NCBI RefSeq assembly: GCF_000803645.1
Contig: NZ_CP009122.1
Location: 1-64,000 of the forward strand
Direction of reading: 5' to 3'
Length of the DNA stretch: 64,000 bases
Source of the DNA: Sphingopyxis fribergensis
GTDB lineage: Bacteria > Pseudomonadota > Alphaproteobacteria > Sphingomonadales > Sphingomonadaceae
Shown here: in pieces, positions 45,201 through 53,438 of the stretch
How the letters are laid out: each line of letters opens with the position of its first letter
Numbering within the stretch: the first letter of the stretch is position 1
Program-made: the position numbers and the translations under genes
Notes under the pieces: generated by a model
The model's database searches: none
Seen by the model: the letters and a program-made list of their open reading frames with translations, nothing else
Told to the model about the DNA's origin: nothing

Positions 45201-45727
45201 TGCAGCCCCGCGATGCCGGCGGCTTCTTCGAGCATCGCGCGGCGGTCGGTCGGTTTGGCCGCGATGACATTGGCGATCTTGCCCTGGCTGACGAGCGCGG
45301 GGCTGTGCGCGCCGGTCGCGGCGTCGGCAAAGATCAGCGCGACGTCCTTCGCACGCACGTCGCGGCCGTTGGCGCGATAGGCGCTGCCCGCGCCGCGCTC
45401 GATGCGGCGGATGACCTCCAGATCGTCGCCGTCGGCGGCATCGGACAGGCCGGCGACGAGCGCGCCTTCGGTGTCGCAATGGAGCGCAACCTCGGCAAAG
45501 TCGCGCGCGGGGCGCGACGAGGTGCCGGCGAAGATGACATCCTCCATCCCGCCGCCGCGCATCGATTTGGCGCTGGATTCGCCCATCACCCAGCGGATCG
45601 CTTCGAGCAGGTTCGACTTGCCGCAGCCGTTCGGGCCGACGACGCCGGTCAGCCCGGGTTCGATGCGGAGTTCAGTGGGTTCGACGAAGGATTTGAAACC
45701 GGTCAGGCGCAGCCGTTTTATCTGCAC
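42284..45727 (-). CDS. smc: Chromosome segregation protein SMC
   Basis: Condensin ATPase of 1147 residues. N-terminal Walker A GPNGCGKS is at 31-38, followed by two long coiled-coil arms with a hinge (about 500-660). The C-terminal signature LSGGEQALTAVALIF and Walker B VLDEVDAPLDD are near 1045-1085. It compacts newly replicated DNA with ScpA/ScpB. Start is GTG. It is the last of dciA, dsbA, dsbA, smc on this strand. The opposite strand is open for 1152 codons but that frame is a shadow. Confidence 0.97.
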   Translation of the reverse strand: MQIKRLRLTGFKSFVEPTELRIEPGLTGVVGPNGCGKSNLLEAIRWVMGESSAKSMRGGGMEDVIFAGTSSRPARDFAEVALHCDTEGALVAGLSDAADGDDLEVIRRIERGAGSAYRANGRDVRAKDVALIFADAATGAHSPALVSQGKIANVIAAKPTDRRAMLEEAAGIAGLHVRRKDAEQKLRATETNLTRLSEIVADMEVRANALRRQARAAEKYKKLSDDIRIAEGRLIYARWRDAAAAADQARRDADAAEAAVKTAQDELETISKAQTEVATRVAAARSDAQAQRDALAEATATQVRLQGEERAALQRLEDLAMQQRRIADDRAHEGELAREAHAALTALDAETRTLAQDIAGHDAGKTALADANLAAQARLRDAEVALAQARAKAASEAADRRIAVSARDSAEAAVRRVAGDKARVDAEIAALGDSNALTAKHAESVKTAEAAETAIGTAETALHDAEADREGVAAELTGIEKGLAEARAALAALEGEASTLERALAAGRRDESRILDQLRVAPGYEAALAAALGDDLDAGTDKGAARSWSGADAAKGDPALPADARSLAEFVKAPAALARRLAQVAVADSDVGQPLAVGQRLVTLDGVMRRWDGFVTRGDGATATERLQRRNRLDALAAQRPGVELGVQELRDRRDAAAARATQLTDAAATARKSVAQADEARRTALRAADQAQAALDRHRDAAALFDRRLGEIAEAAKEAADALAVHEAALAALPDDSIARAALDAEEQAAERARADANSARDALAAHERTLAALSERQAVVSAEIKSWKARAGEAARRVTEMDKRADALAAEAAKLSDVPAKLAEQRAAAEAQQAELREKVAAAEAQERAAEAALREAESALNAIRERVAAARETRAGAIARSENAELRRIEMGRLSGERFECPPPLLPQKAGFESDTVSDANAESAQHDRLVADRERLGPVNLVAADELAELDAEREKNAAEIEELTQAVHRLRGSIGNLNREGRVRLLAAFEAVNTHFQRLFTTLFNGGQAHLELVDSDDPLEAGLEIMAQPPGKRLGTLTLLSGGEQALTAVALIFGLFLTNPAPICVLDEVDAPLDDANIERFCDLLDRMARETNTRYLIVTHNAVTMARMHRLFGVTMIERGVSRLVSVDLGGAEEMLAAE

Positions 45728-45838
45728 GGGGGCGCCCCGTGCAGCTCATCGAATCGGAGCTGGTGCAACCTTGTCGTCACAAATCCCCCATGCAGCCGTC
45801 ATGCCGCGCGGCGGGGGGAGTCGCAAGACTTCTAATTT

Positions 45839-45866
45839 CGTCGCCCCCGCGGGGGCGGGGGCGACG
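45839..45866. repeat. GC-only hairpin between dsbA and smc
   Basis: CGTCGCCCCCGC (45839-45850) and GCGGGGGCGACG (45855-45866) are perfect 12-bp arms with a GGGG loop. On the minus strand AAATTAG follows, which gives weak support for a terminator behind dsbA. Confidence 0.6.
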
Positions 45867-45886
45867 GCTGTTTCTACAAAGAGGCT

Positions 45887-46627
45887 TTAACGCGCGCCCA
45901 TCGTGCGCAGGCGGTCGCGGAGCGGACCCCAGCCGTTGATTCCTTCGGCAACCTGGCCGTTGATCACGAACGACGGTGTGCTGTTGATCTGATGTTGCTC
46001 GACCGCGTTGTTGGTGCCCTTTTCAATCGCCTCGACATTTTCGACCTTGCTGAGGCACGCCTGGATCGTCGCGGCGGGGACGCCGCGCTGCTGATAGAAT
46101 TGATCGATGCCCCAACCCTTGGCGAGCGCGACGAAGCGCTGTGCGGGGGGCAGCTTCATCGCGTCCTCGATCCCCGGCTGCGGCTTCGACGCGCCTGCGA
46201 TGAAGGCTTCATGCTCGAGGAAGGTTGCATCGGCGAGCGGGAAGAAGCGGTCGGGGCCGGTGCATTTGACGATAGCGCCCGAAATCGCGTCGACCGGATG
46301 AAGCATGAACGGCGTCAGCTTGTACGACACGCGGCCGGTGTCGACGAAATCGCGCTTCAGCTCTTCGTGCGAATCCTTGGCGAACTGCGCGCAATGACCG
46401 CAGGTAAAGGCGCCATATTCTTCGAGTTTGATCGGTGCGTCGGGGTTGCCCATCACGACGCCGTCGCCGTCGACGCGCACGACCTGCGACCAGCTCTTGC
46501 CGGCGGGGGGTGCGACCTTGGCGACCACGGACTGTTCCTTGGAGGGATCGGTCGCGCCGTCGCCACAACCGGCGAGCGCGAGCGCGCCAAGCGAGGACAA
46601 TAGGGCGATACGAAGCGATGCGGTCAT
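45887..46627 (-). CDS. DsbA-family thioredoxin lipoprotein
   Basis: Thiol-disulfide protein of 246 residues, exported as a lipoprotein (LALAGC, Cys21). The DsbA fold has the active-site CGHC at 76-79 after EYGAFT, a helical insertion (about 110-190), and the cis-Pro segment NSTPSFVING. Likely oxidises or refolds envelope proteins. ATG 46627 begins the signal. It lies next to a second DsbA homologue, 37 bases upstream. Confidence 0.9.
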   Translation of the reverse strand: MTASLRIALLSSLGALALAGCGDGATDPSKEQSVVAKVAPPAGKSWSQVVRVDGDGVVMGNPDAPIKLEEYGAFTCGHCAQFAKDSHEELKRDFVDTGRVSYKLTPFMLHPVDAISGAIVKCTGPDRFFPLADATFLEHEAFIAGASKPQPGIEDAMKLPPAQRFVALAKGWGIDQFYQQRGVPAATIQACLSKVENVEAIEKGTNNAVEQHQINSTPSFVINGQVAEGINGWGPLRDRLRTMGAR

Positions 46628-46664
46628 GTTTTTCTTTCTCCACGAAAACGGGAATGCGGGGCTT

Positions 46665-47381
46665 TTACGAGGCCTTGAGCGCAAGGTCGAGTTTCGATTT
46701 GAGCGCGGGCCAGGCGGTGACTTCGGCGTTGCGGCCGTTGACGAAGAAGCTTGGCGTGCCTTCGACATTGTCGGCATTAAGGCCAATGTTGGTCATGCCG
46801 GTGAGCTCCGCCTGTGCGACCTCGCTGTCGAGCGCGGCGTCGATCTGCGCCTGCGAATAGCCACGCGCGCGCATCAGCGCGGTGAGGCCCGTGCCGGCGG
46901 CGATCTTGCGCGCGCGCTCGCCGGTGGTGCCCTCGAACCAGTTTTTTTTCTGCGACTCGGTCGCCTTCTGGATCTTGGCGATCATCGCGGGGAAATTGTT
47001 GAAGAGCGCCTGATGATTGCCCGCGAAGGCCCCAGGGCCGCCGCAGCGTGCGAGCAGCGCGGCGGTCATGTCGACCGGGTCGCGGACGAGGTTGCGATAT
47101 TCGAACAATATGAGCCCGCGGTCGACATATTGCGTCTTCAGCGGCAGCGTCCCCGCTTTCGCGAAATCGGCGCAGACGTGACAGGTGTAGCTGAAATATT
47201 CGACGACTCGAACCTTGGCGGCCGGATTGCCGACGAGGAAGGCGCCGATAGGCGTCGTTGTGACGGTCTGCGACCAGAGCGTGGGTTTCGCTGGCGTCGC
47301 GGCGATCAGACCGAGCGCGGCGCCCGAAAGCGCCAGCATCGCCGCGCGGCGATCGAGAAGCGGTTCGTCAAAAGCGGACAT
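46665..47381 (-). CDS. DsbA-family thiol-disulfide protein
   Basis: Protein of 238 residues with a twin-Arg-like start (DRRAAMLALSGAALGLIAA), the DsbA fold and active-site CHVC at 67-70 after YFSYT. The cis-Pro loop is VEGTPSFFVNG. A dsbA pair with different CxxC residues (CGHC and CHVC) could differ in redox potential. Between dciA and the lipoprotein DsbA on the same strand. Confidence 0.9.
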   Translation of the reverse strand: MSAFDEPLLDRRAAMLALSGAALGLIAATPAKPTLWSQTVTTTPIGAFLVGNPAAKVRVVEYFSYTCHVCADFAKAGTLPLKTQYVDRGLILFEYRNLVRDPVDMTAALLARCGGPGAFAGNHQALFNNFPAMIAKIQKATESQKKNWFEGTTGERARKIAAGTGLTALMRARGYSQAQIDAALDSEVAQAELTGMTNIGLNADNVEGTPSFFVNGRNAEVTAWPALKSKLDLALKAS

Positions 47382-47398
47382 CGTCGGCCGTCTTTCCT

Positions 47399-47971
47399 TT
47401 AGCTTATGCGAGGCAGTTTGGGCGCCGCCGCCAGTCCCGCGGCCATGCGTTCGAGCACGGTGCGCAGTTCCGGGTCGCCGATGTCGCGCAGGCTGTCCCC
47501 CAGTTCGGCGGGTACGGGTTTCAGCATTGCCGGTGGCTGAACGGGCGGCGCGGGGGTGACCTGGCCGTGCGTCATGCGGACCTGCGCAACGGCGGCATAA
47601 CCGAAGAAGCGGTTGACCGCGGCGATGATGTCGGGCGCGACATGTTGCAACATCGGTGCGTGCGCACCGCTGATCGTCAGGTGTAGCGTGCCCCCCGCTT
47701 TCTGGCCCGCCGGAAAACGGATCATCGCGGGCTGGGTGACGTCGGCGAGGCGGTCGCCGACGATCTCGCGCCAGCGGCTGACCACCGAACTTTGCACAAA
47801 ACCGAATTTGCGAAAGGCGGCGCGGCCGATTTCGGGGACGAGGTCGGACACCATGCGCGCTTCGCCGCCGCGTGGGCGTTCATAGGGGCGCACCGGCGGC
47901 TTGGTGCTCTTGGCCCCGCTCTTCGCCTTCGCCTTTTTGGCCGGCTTATCCTCTCCCGCGTCTTTCGTCAT
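47399..47971 (-). CDS. dciA: DciA (DUF721) helicase-loading protein
   Basis: DciA helps load replicative helicase DnaB in bacteria without DnaC. It has about 190 residues. A basic tail (KPAKKAKAKSGAKSTKPP) leads to the DUF721/KH-like domain (VSDLVPEIGRAAFRKFGF; SRWREIVGDRLADVTQP; LHLTISGAHAPMLQH), and the end is proline-rich. Start is uncertain (47971 or 47983). It is divergent from mutY with only 14 bases between the outermost starts. Confidence 0.85.
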   Translation of the reverse strand: MTKDAGEDKPAKKAKAKSGAKSTKPPVRPYERPRGGEARMVSDLVPEIGRAAFRKFGFVQSSVVSRWREIVGDRLADVTQPAMIRFPAGQKAGGTLHLTISGAHAPMLQHVAPDIIAAVNRFFGYAAVAQVRMTHGQVTPAPPVQPPAMLKPVPAELGDSLRDIGDPELRTVLERMAAGLAAAPKLPRIS

Positions 47972-47997
47972 GGCGGGTGCCATGCCATAGGCGGGGG

Positions 47998-49035
47998 GTG
48001 AGCGTCCAGACTTCCGACATCGTTGGCGACTTCGCGGGGCGGCTGCTCGACTGGTACGACCAGTCGGCGCGGGTGCTGCCGTGGCGGATCGCGCCGAACA
48101 GTGGCGGCGACCCCGATCCCTATCGCGTCTGGCTGGCCGAGGTCATGTTGCAGCAGACGACCGTCGCTGCGGTCGCGGGCTATTTCGCGCGCTTTACCGA
48201 GCGTTGGCCGACGGTTGCCGATCTGGCGGCGGCGGGCGATGCCGATGTCATGGCGGCGTGGGCGGGGCTTGGCTATTATGCCCGCGCGCGCAATCTGCTC
48301 GCCTGCGCGCGCGTGGTTATGCGCGACCATGGTGGGCGCTTTCCCGATAGCGAAGCGGGGCTGCGCGCGCTGCCCGGGATCGGCGATTATACCGCGGCGT
48401 CGGTCGCGGCGATTGCCTTTGGCCGCGCGGCGGTGGTCATTGACGCGAATGTCGAGCGCGTGATCGCGCGCCACCGGCTGATCGAGACACCGCTGCCGAT
48501 GGCGAAGCGCGAGATTCGTGCCGCTTTGGCGCTGCTGGTGCCGGGCGATCGACCGGGCGATTTCGCTCAGGCGCTGATGGACCTTGGTGCGACGGTCTGC
48601 ACGCCGCGTGGACCGGCGTGCGCAATCTGTCCGTTGATGGCGGACTGCCGCGCGCGCGGCCGGGCGGATATCGAGCGCTTGCCGGTCAAGCCGCCGAAGA
48701 AGGCGAAGCCGCATCGCCACGGGCTTGCGCACTGGATCGAGCAGGACGGGCAGCTGTGGCTCGTCCGTCGCCCCGACAAGGGCATGCTCGGCGGGATGCG
48801 TGCGCTGCCCGGCGGCGAATGGGGCGAGGTGCCATCCGAGTCGGGAATTGTCAGCGTCGATCATGGTTTTACCCATTTCGACCTGACGCTGACCTTGGTT
48901 CGGCGCGCGGCTCCCCACGAAGGCCCCGATGCCGCAGCGGAAGGCCTATGGTGGCCGATCGCAGACCTTGACGCGGCGGGGCTGCCGACGCTCTATCGCA
49001 AACTGACCGACAAGATGCTGGAGAGAGACGCATGA
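47998..49035 (+). CDS. mutY: A/G-specific adenine glycosylase MutY
   Basis: Removes adenine mispaired with 8-oxoguanine. It has 345 residues. The catalytic Glu of LAEVMLQQT is at 48, the HhH LPGIGDYTA is near 124, and the catalytic Asp is in VIDANVERV. The [4Fe-4S] ligands C-x6-C-x2-C-x5-C are CTPRGPACAICPLMADC. The C-terminal NUDT1-like domain recognises 8-oxoG. GTG 47998 is the start. The ATGA at its end overlaps the next gene. Confidence 0.94.
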   Translation: MSVQTSDIVGDFAGRLLDWYDQSARVLPWRIAPNSGGDPDPYRVWLAEVMLQQTTVAAVAGYFARFTERWPTVADLAAAGDADVMAAWAGLGYYARARNLLACARVVMRDHGGRFPDSEAGLRALPGIGDYTAASVAAIAFGRAAVVIDANVERVIARHRLIETPLPMAKREIRAALALLVPGDRPGDFAQALMDLGATVCTPRGPACAICPLMADCRARGRADIERLPVKPPKKAKPHRHGLAHWIEQDGQLWLVRRPDKGMLGGMRALPGGEWGEVPSESGIVSVDHGFTHFDLTLTLVRRAAPHEGPDAAAEGLWWPIADLDAAGLPTLYRKLTDKMLERDA

Positions 49036-50318
49036 ACATGATGGTGTCGCGCCGCGCGCTGATGGGTGGAATGGCGCTGGCTGGTGCGGGGGCGTTGCTG
49101 CCGCGCGCCGCGCTCGCGTGGAAGGTCGACGGCGCCGCGCTCTATCCCGCGACCGATGCGTTCATCAAAGGTTTCGTCGACCGCCGCGAACTCGCGGGCA
49201 CGCTCGCCGCGATCGGCAAGGGACAGGAGGCACCGCTATTTTTCGGCGCCGGGGTGCAGTCGAACGATTCTGCGACGCCGGTCGGCCCCGACACGCTGTG
49301 GCGCCTCTATTCGATGACCAAGCCGGTCACGGGCATCGCCGCGATGCTGCTGATCGAAGACGGCAAAATGAAGCTCGACCAGCCGATCGCCGACTTCCTG
49401 CCCGCCTTTGCGAATATGAAGGTGCAGAATGTGCCCGACGGTTCGATCACCGACGTGCGGCCCGCGAAAGGCCCGATCACGGTGCGCCAGCTGCTCACCC
49501 ACACCGCGGGGCTCGGATATAACATCATCCAGAAGGGGCCGATCAAAAAGGCCTATGACGACAATGGCATCGCCGGCGGGCAGGCGAGCCGCCTGCCGAT
49601 ACCGGGTTTTGCGCCGGTGACGCCCGCGCCGAGCCTCGCCGTGATGGCCGACCGGCTCGCGGCGTTACCGCTCGTCTATGAACCCGGCACCAAATGGAGC
49701 TATTCGATCAGTCTCGACCTGATGGGACGGTTGATCGAGGTCGTGTCGGGGCAGCCGTTCGATGCGTTCCTGAAGGCGCGGCTGTTCGATCCGCTCGGCA
49801 TGACGAGCACCGGTTTCATGGTCGCCGCGAAGGATGTGCCGCGCTTCACCAGCAATTATGCGCCGTTCGGCGGCGCGCTGATCCCCTTCGATCCCGCGGC
49901 GAGTTCGATCTATCTCGACCGGCCGCCCTATCCCATGGGCGGCGGCGGACTGGTGTCGAGCGCGCGCGATTACGACCGATTCCTCGCGATGCTGCTGGGC
50001 GAGGGCGAAACGGGCGGCGTGCGCGTAATGAAGCGTGAAACCGCGCGGCTCGCGATGTCGAACCTGCTCGCCGACAGCGTCGACCGCAAAGGGACCTTCA
50101 TCGATGGGCAGGGCTTTGGCGCCGGCGGCCGCGTGTCATTGCCGACCTCGCCGGGCGGCGAGGGGATTTTCGGCTGGGCGGGCGCCGCAGGGACGATCGG
50201 CTTCGTCCACCGCGGGCTCGGCTATCGCGTCGGTGGCTATACGCAGATCATGCCGCCCGACGCGGTGCCGTTCCAGGGCAAGTTCGGCGAGACCTTCTTC
50301 AAGGATGTGACCGGCTGA
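49032..50318 (+). CDS. Serine hydrolase of the beta-lactamase/DD-peptidase family
   Basis: Exported protein of 428 residues with signal peptide (MALAGAGALLPRAALAW). The class C/esterase motif 1 SMTK (SxxK, about 94-97) is clear. Motif 2 is YSI rather than YxN (KWSYSISLDLMG), and the last box has GWAGAAGT. Roles vary: esterase, amidase or DD-carboxypeptidase. ATGA overlap with mutY and TGATG overlap with nudC link three genes into one operon. Confidence 0.86.
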   Translation: MNMMVSRRALMGGMALAGAGALLPRAALAWKVDGAALYPATDAFIKGFVDRRELAGTLAAIGKGQEAPLFFGAGVQSNDSATPVGPDTLWRLYSMTKPVTGIAAMLLIEDGKMKLDQPIADFLPAFANMKVQNVPDGSITDVRPAKGPITVRQLLTHTAGLGYNIIQKGPIKKAYDDNGIAGGQASRLPIPGFAPVTPAPSLAVMADRLAALPLVYEPGTKWSYSISLDLMGRLIEVVSGQPFDAFLKARLFDPLGMTSTGFMVAAKDVPRFTSNYAPFGGALIPFDPAASSIYLDRPPYPMGGGGLVSSARDYDRFLAMLLGEGETGGVRVMKRETARLAMSNLLADSVDRKGTFIDGQGFGAGGRVSLPTSPGGEGIFGWAGAAGTIGFVHRGLGYRVGGYTQIMPPDAVPFQGKFGETFFKDVTG

Positions 50319-51190
50319 TGCCCTTGCCGCTCGGCTTTACGGGGGCGTGGCTCGACCGTGCCGATCAGCTGCGGACGAATGCCGAGGCGTTTGCCATTGC
50401 GGCGACCGATCCGCGGGCGCGCTGCCTTGTGCTCGACGGCATCGATTTTGTTCCGAGCGAGGGCGGTGGGTTGCTCTGGGAGCCGCTCGACCCCGCCGAC
50501 GACCGTGCGCTGATGCTGCTCGGGATCGACGATGACGGAATCCCGCATTTCGTGCGCGAGGCTCCGGCCGGCGTGCGGATCGATGCGCGGTCGCGGACGG
50601 TGATGCGGTTGCTGCCCTTGCTCTCAGGCGAGGATGCGGCGCTCTATGGCGGTGCGCGCAGCCTCGTCGACTGGCACGCGCGCCACCGTTTCTGCGCGGT
50701 CTGCGGATCGTCGACCGATCTGTTTCGCGGCGGATGGGGGCGGCGCTGCGGCAGCTGCAACGCCGAACATTTCCCGCGCGTCGATCCCGTCGTGATCATG
50801 CTCGCCGAATGCGATGGGCGCGTGCTCGTCGGGCGGCAGGGCGGTTTTCCGCCGGGATTTTTCTCGGCGCTCGCGGGCTTCGTCGAGCCGGGTGAATCAC
50901 TGGAGGAAGCGGTTGCGCGCGAATTGTTCGAAGAGGCGGGCATTCGCGTTTCAGATGTTTCCTATGTGGCGAGCCAGCCCTGGCCCTTTCCTTCGTCCTT
51001 GATGATCGGGTGCCGCGCGGTCGCCAAGGACCCCCTGCTGACGCTCGACACGACCGAGATCGAGGCGGCGATGTGGGTCGACAAGGCCGAGGTGCGCGCT
51101 GCGCTGGCGGGCGACATGGGCGCGCCGTTCATGGCGCCGCCGCCGCTGGCGATCGCGCGCTATCTGCTGGAGGACTGGGTGGGTCGGTAG
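50318..51190 (+). CDS. nudC: NAD(+) diphosphatase NudC (Nudix)
   Basis: Nudix hydrolase of 290 residues that splits NAD or NADH and removes NAD caps from RNA. The zinc ribbon CxxC...CxxC is CAVCG / CGSCN, the Nudix box is GFVEPGESLEEAVARELFEEAG, and the NudC-specific SQPWPFPSS follows. It is translationally coupled to the serine hydrolase gene (TGATG). Confidence 0.94.
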   Translation: MPLPLGFTGAWLDRADQLRTNAEAFAIAATDPRARCLVLDGIDFVPSEGGGLLWEPLDPADDRALMLLGIDDDGIPHFVREAPAGVRIDARSRTVMRLLPLLSGEDAALYGGARSLVDWHARHRFCAVCGSSTDLFRGGWGRRCGSCNAEHFPRVDPVVIMLAECDGRVLVGRQGGFPPGFFSALAGFVEPGESLEEAVARELFEEAGIRVSDVSYVASQPWPFPSSLMIGCRAVAKDPLLTLDTTEIEAAMWVDKAEVRAALAGDMGAPFMAPPPLAIARYLLEDWVGR

Positions 51191-51231
51191 GGCGAGGTCG
51201 ATAACGGCTTTGGGGTGGGGAGCGGACGTAG

Positions 51232-51350
51232 CCCTCTCCCCTTCAGGGGAGAGGGTTGGGAGAGGGGGCGGAAGCAGCTCAAGCCCCTCTCAACTGCGGC
51301 TAGCCGGTGAAACCGGCAAGCCTTCTTATCTCTCCCCTGAAGGGGAGAGA
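51232..51350. repeat. Composite palindrome (CTCTCCCC family)
   Basis: Hairpins at both ends (51232-51255 and about 51329-51350, CTCTCCCCTtcAGGGGAGAG type) with an inner GCCGGTgaaACCGGC hairpin near 51303-51316. Same family as 11503-11725. The convergent nudC and popZ genes stop on either side of it, where it could terminate both. Confidence 0.75.
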
Positions 51351-51404
51351 GCAAGTCCTTCAACGGCAACTATCGGTCGAAACCGGGCGTGTAGATCGCG
51401 AGGC

Positions 51405-51830
51405 TTAGAATTTCTTGCCGGTGATCCGGCTGATTTCCTTGGCCACCATCGCCTCGACCAGCGCGGGCAGGTTGGCGTCGAGCCATTGCTTGAGCATCGG
51501 ACGCAGCGCGTCGAGGACGACATCCTCCATCGTGCGGCCGCCTACGGCCGGCGCGGCGACGGTCGCCGCGGCGACGGCGGGCGCGACGGCGGCGGTCAGC
51601 GCCTCGAGCGACTGGCGCGCGGCATCGGCGCTCGCTTCGGAGACAAGCTCTTCGGTTACGGGCGCGGCTTCGGGCACCACGTCTTCCTCTTCGTCCTGAA
51701 GGTCGAGAATATCGTCATTTTCGGCAAACCGCGCTTCGCGAACACTGCCGGGCGCCTCGTCACGAGCGATTACGCGCCGAATCGACGACAAGATATCTTC
51801 CATCGAAGGTTCCCGCGACATATCGCCCAT
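51405..51830 (-). CDS. popZ: PopZ-like polar organizing protein (DUF2497)
   Basis: Protein of 141 residues with the bipartite PopZ layout: a short conserved N-terminal helix (SREPSMEDILSSIRRVIA), an acidic Pro/Ala linker (about 35-95) and the C-terminal oligomerisation helices TMEDVVLDALRPMLKQWL and NLPALVEAMVAKEISRITG. PopZ anchors chromosome origins at the cell pole. Transcribed behind tolC; usually valS follows, but here nudC is convergent. Confidence 0.88.
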   Translation of the reverse strand: MGDMSREPSMEDILSSIRRVIARDEAPGSVREARFAENDDILDLQDEEEDVVPEAAPVTEELVSEASADAARQSLEALTAAVAPAVAAATVAAPAVGGRTMEDVVLDALRPMLKQWLDANLPALVEAMVAKEISRITGKKF

Positions 51831-51855
51831 AACCCAACCCCCTAAACCATCGCGA

Positions 51856-51870
51856 TTACCGGATGGTTAA
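51856..51870. promoter_or_regulatory. CtrA-like site upstream of popZ
   Basis: TTAC-N7-TTAA on the plus strand (TTAA-N7-GTAA on the coding strand), one mismatch from the CtrA box TTAA-N7-TTAA, 26 bases upstream of the popZ start. The site may join cell-cycle control; weak because one match in a GC-rich genome is not strong. Confidence 0.3.
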
Positions 51871-51908
51871 CCGTCTTCTTACCGATCTGAGGCGCGTTTT
51901 GCCAAGCT

Positions 51909-53402
51909 TTATTGTGGCGTCAGCGAGGGCGGGCCGACGGGAACGGTGGCGGTTGCCGCGGGGACGGCGCGGGTGTCGGTCGCGACCTGCTGCGGCGCCG
52001 GATCGTCTGCCCAATCCCAGAGCTCGCCTTTCACGCGCCGGTAATTGACTTCGGGATCATAGAGCGCGCCACCTTCGATGCCGAGATCGCGGGCTTCGGC
52101 CTTGCCCATTGCGGCGAGGACCGAGAAGGCAGCGACATAGGAGTTGCGCTGCGCCGAGACGAGCTGGACCTGCGTGTTCAGATATTCCTGTTCGGCGTTC
52201 AAAATGTCGAGGATCGACCGCGTGCCGACGCTGTTTTCGGCGCGTACACCCTCCAGCGATAGCGCATTGGCGCTCACCGCCTGCTGCGTCGCGGCGATGA
52301 TTCGTTCGTTCGCCTGCCACGCGGCATAGGCGCCGCGCGTCTGCGCGATCACGCCGCGTTCGGTTTCGATATATTGTTCGATCGCCTGGCTACCGCGCGA
52401 CTGCGCCTGCCGCACCTGGGCCGAGCGGCGGCCGCCGGTGAAGATCGGCAGCGTCACCGAGACGCCTGCGGCGGCGGCCGAGGTTTCCTGCGTCACGCCG
52501 ACGCCGGTGACGCCGCTGTTCAGCGAGCCGAGGTAATTATTATAATTTCCGCTGAGCGTCGCGGACAGTTTCGGTGCGCGTGCCGCCTTTGCGGCGCCGA
52601 TATCGGCCTTCGACGCGTTGACCAACTGATTCGCCGCTTCGATGTCGGGATTGCTGGTCAGTGCGATCGCCACCGCTTCCTCGGCATTCGCGGGAAGGTT
52701 CGGGAGCGTCGGGGGCGCCTGCAAGTCGGTCGGCGCGTCGCCGACAAGCCGGATATAGGATTCGCGGCTGCCAATCAGGTTCGCCTCGGCGTTGCGCAGG
52801 TCGCCTTCGGCGAGCGCGAGCCGCGCCTCCGACTGCGCGACGTCGGTGCGCGTCAGGTCGCCGATCTCGAAGCGGTCGCTGGTCGCCTGCAAATTGGTGC
52901 GCAGGACCGAGACATTCTTCTGATTGAGCTGGACGATCGCCTGATCGCGAATGACGTCCATATAGGCGCCGACGGTCTGCGAAAATATGCTCGCTTCGGT
53001 CGCGCGAAGGTCGGCTTGCCCGGCCTCGACGCGAAATTTGGCGGCGCGCACGGCGTTGCGGACCGCGCCGCCCTGATAGATCGGCACCGACAATTGGCCC
53101 GACCCGGTGACCGAGCGCATCGGCGAGTTGAAGCTGTTGCCTGGGGTGATGATATTTTCTTCATAATCGGCGCGGGTGTTGACCTCGGGCAGCCCGAAGC
53201 TTTTCTGAATCGGCACATTTTCGTCATTCGCGCGCTGTCCCGCGCGCGCGCCGGTCAGCGTCGGGTTGTTTTCATAGGCCTTGGCCAGCGCACCCTGCAA
53301 TGTTTCGGCCTGCACCGCCGCGGGCAGCATCAGCGCTCCGACCGCGAGGCCGGCGAGCCAGCGGGACCGGCGAAGGGACTGTTTCTTGTTGTTATCGTTC
53401 AT
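51909..53402 (-). CDS. tolC: TolC-family outer-membrane protein
   Basis: Outer-membrane channel of type I secretion and RND efflux, 497 residues. Signal peptide (VGALMLPAAVQA), two related OMF repeats (about 25-230 and 240-445), and conserved LPIFTGG and GTRSILDILNAEQE segments. A C-terminal Pro-rich tail is present. It lies 36 bases behind the pcm-like gene and before popZ, a conserved order in sphingomonads from general knowledge. Confidence 0.93.
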   Translation of the reverse strand: MNDNNKKQSLRRSRWLAGLAVGALMLPAAVQAETLQGALAKAYENNPTLTGARAGQRANDENVPIQKSFGLPEVNTRADYEENIITPGNSFNSPMRSVTGSGQLSVPIYQGGAVRNAVRAAKFRVEAGQADLRATEASIFSQTVGAYMDVIRDQAIVQLNQKNVSVLRTNLQATSDRFEIGDLTRTDVAQSEARLALAEGDLRNAEANLIGSRESYIRLVGDAPTDLQAPPTLPNLPANAEEAVAIALTSNPDIEAANQLVNASKADIGAAKAARAPKLSATLSGNYNNYLGSLNSGVTGVGVTQETSAAAAGVSVTLPIFTGGRRSAQVRQAQSRGSQAIEQYIETERGVIAQTRGAYAAWQANERIIAATQQAVSANALSLEGVRAENSVGTRSILDILNAEQEYLNTQVQLVSAQRNSYVAAFSVLAAMGKAEARDLGIEGGALYDPEVNYRRVKGELWDWADDPAPQQVATDTRAVPAATATVPVGPPSLTPQ

Positions 53403-53438
53403 AAAGTTGTCAGCCCCGAAACAAGGAAGGAAGTGGCC

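Noticed and set aside
42377-45835. Open frame of 1152 codons opposite smc
   Set aside because: Sequence is low-complexity and Arg/Ala/Gly-rich, the mirror of a GC-rich coding strand. SMC on the other strand has all its motifs.
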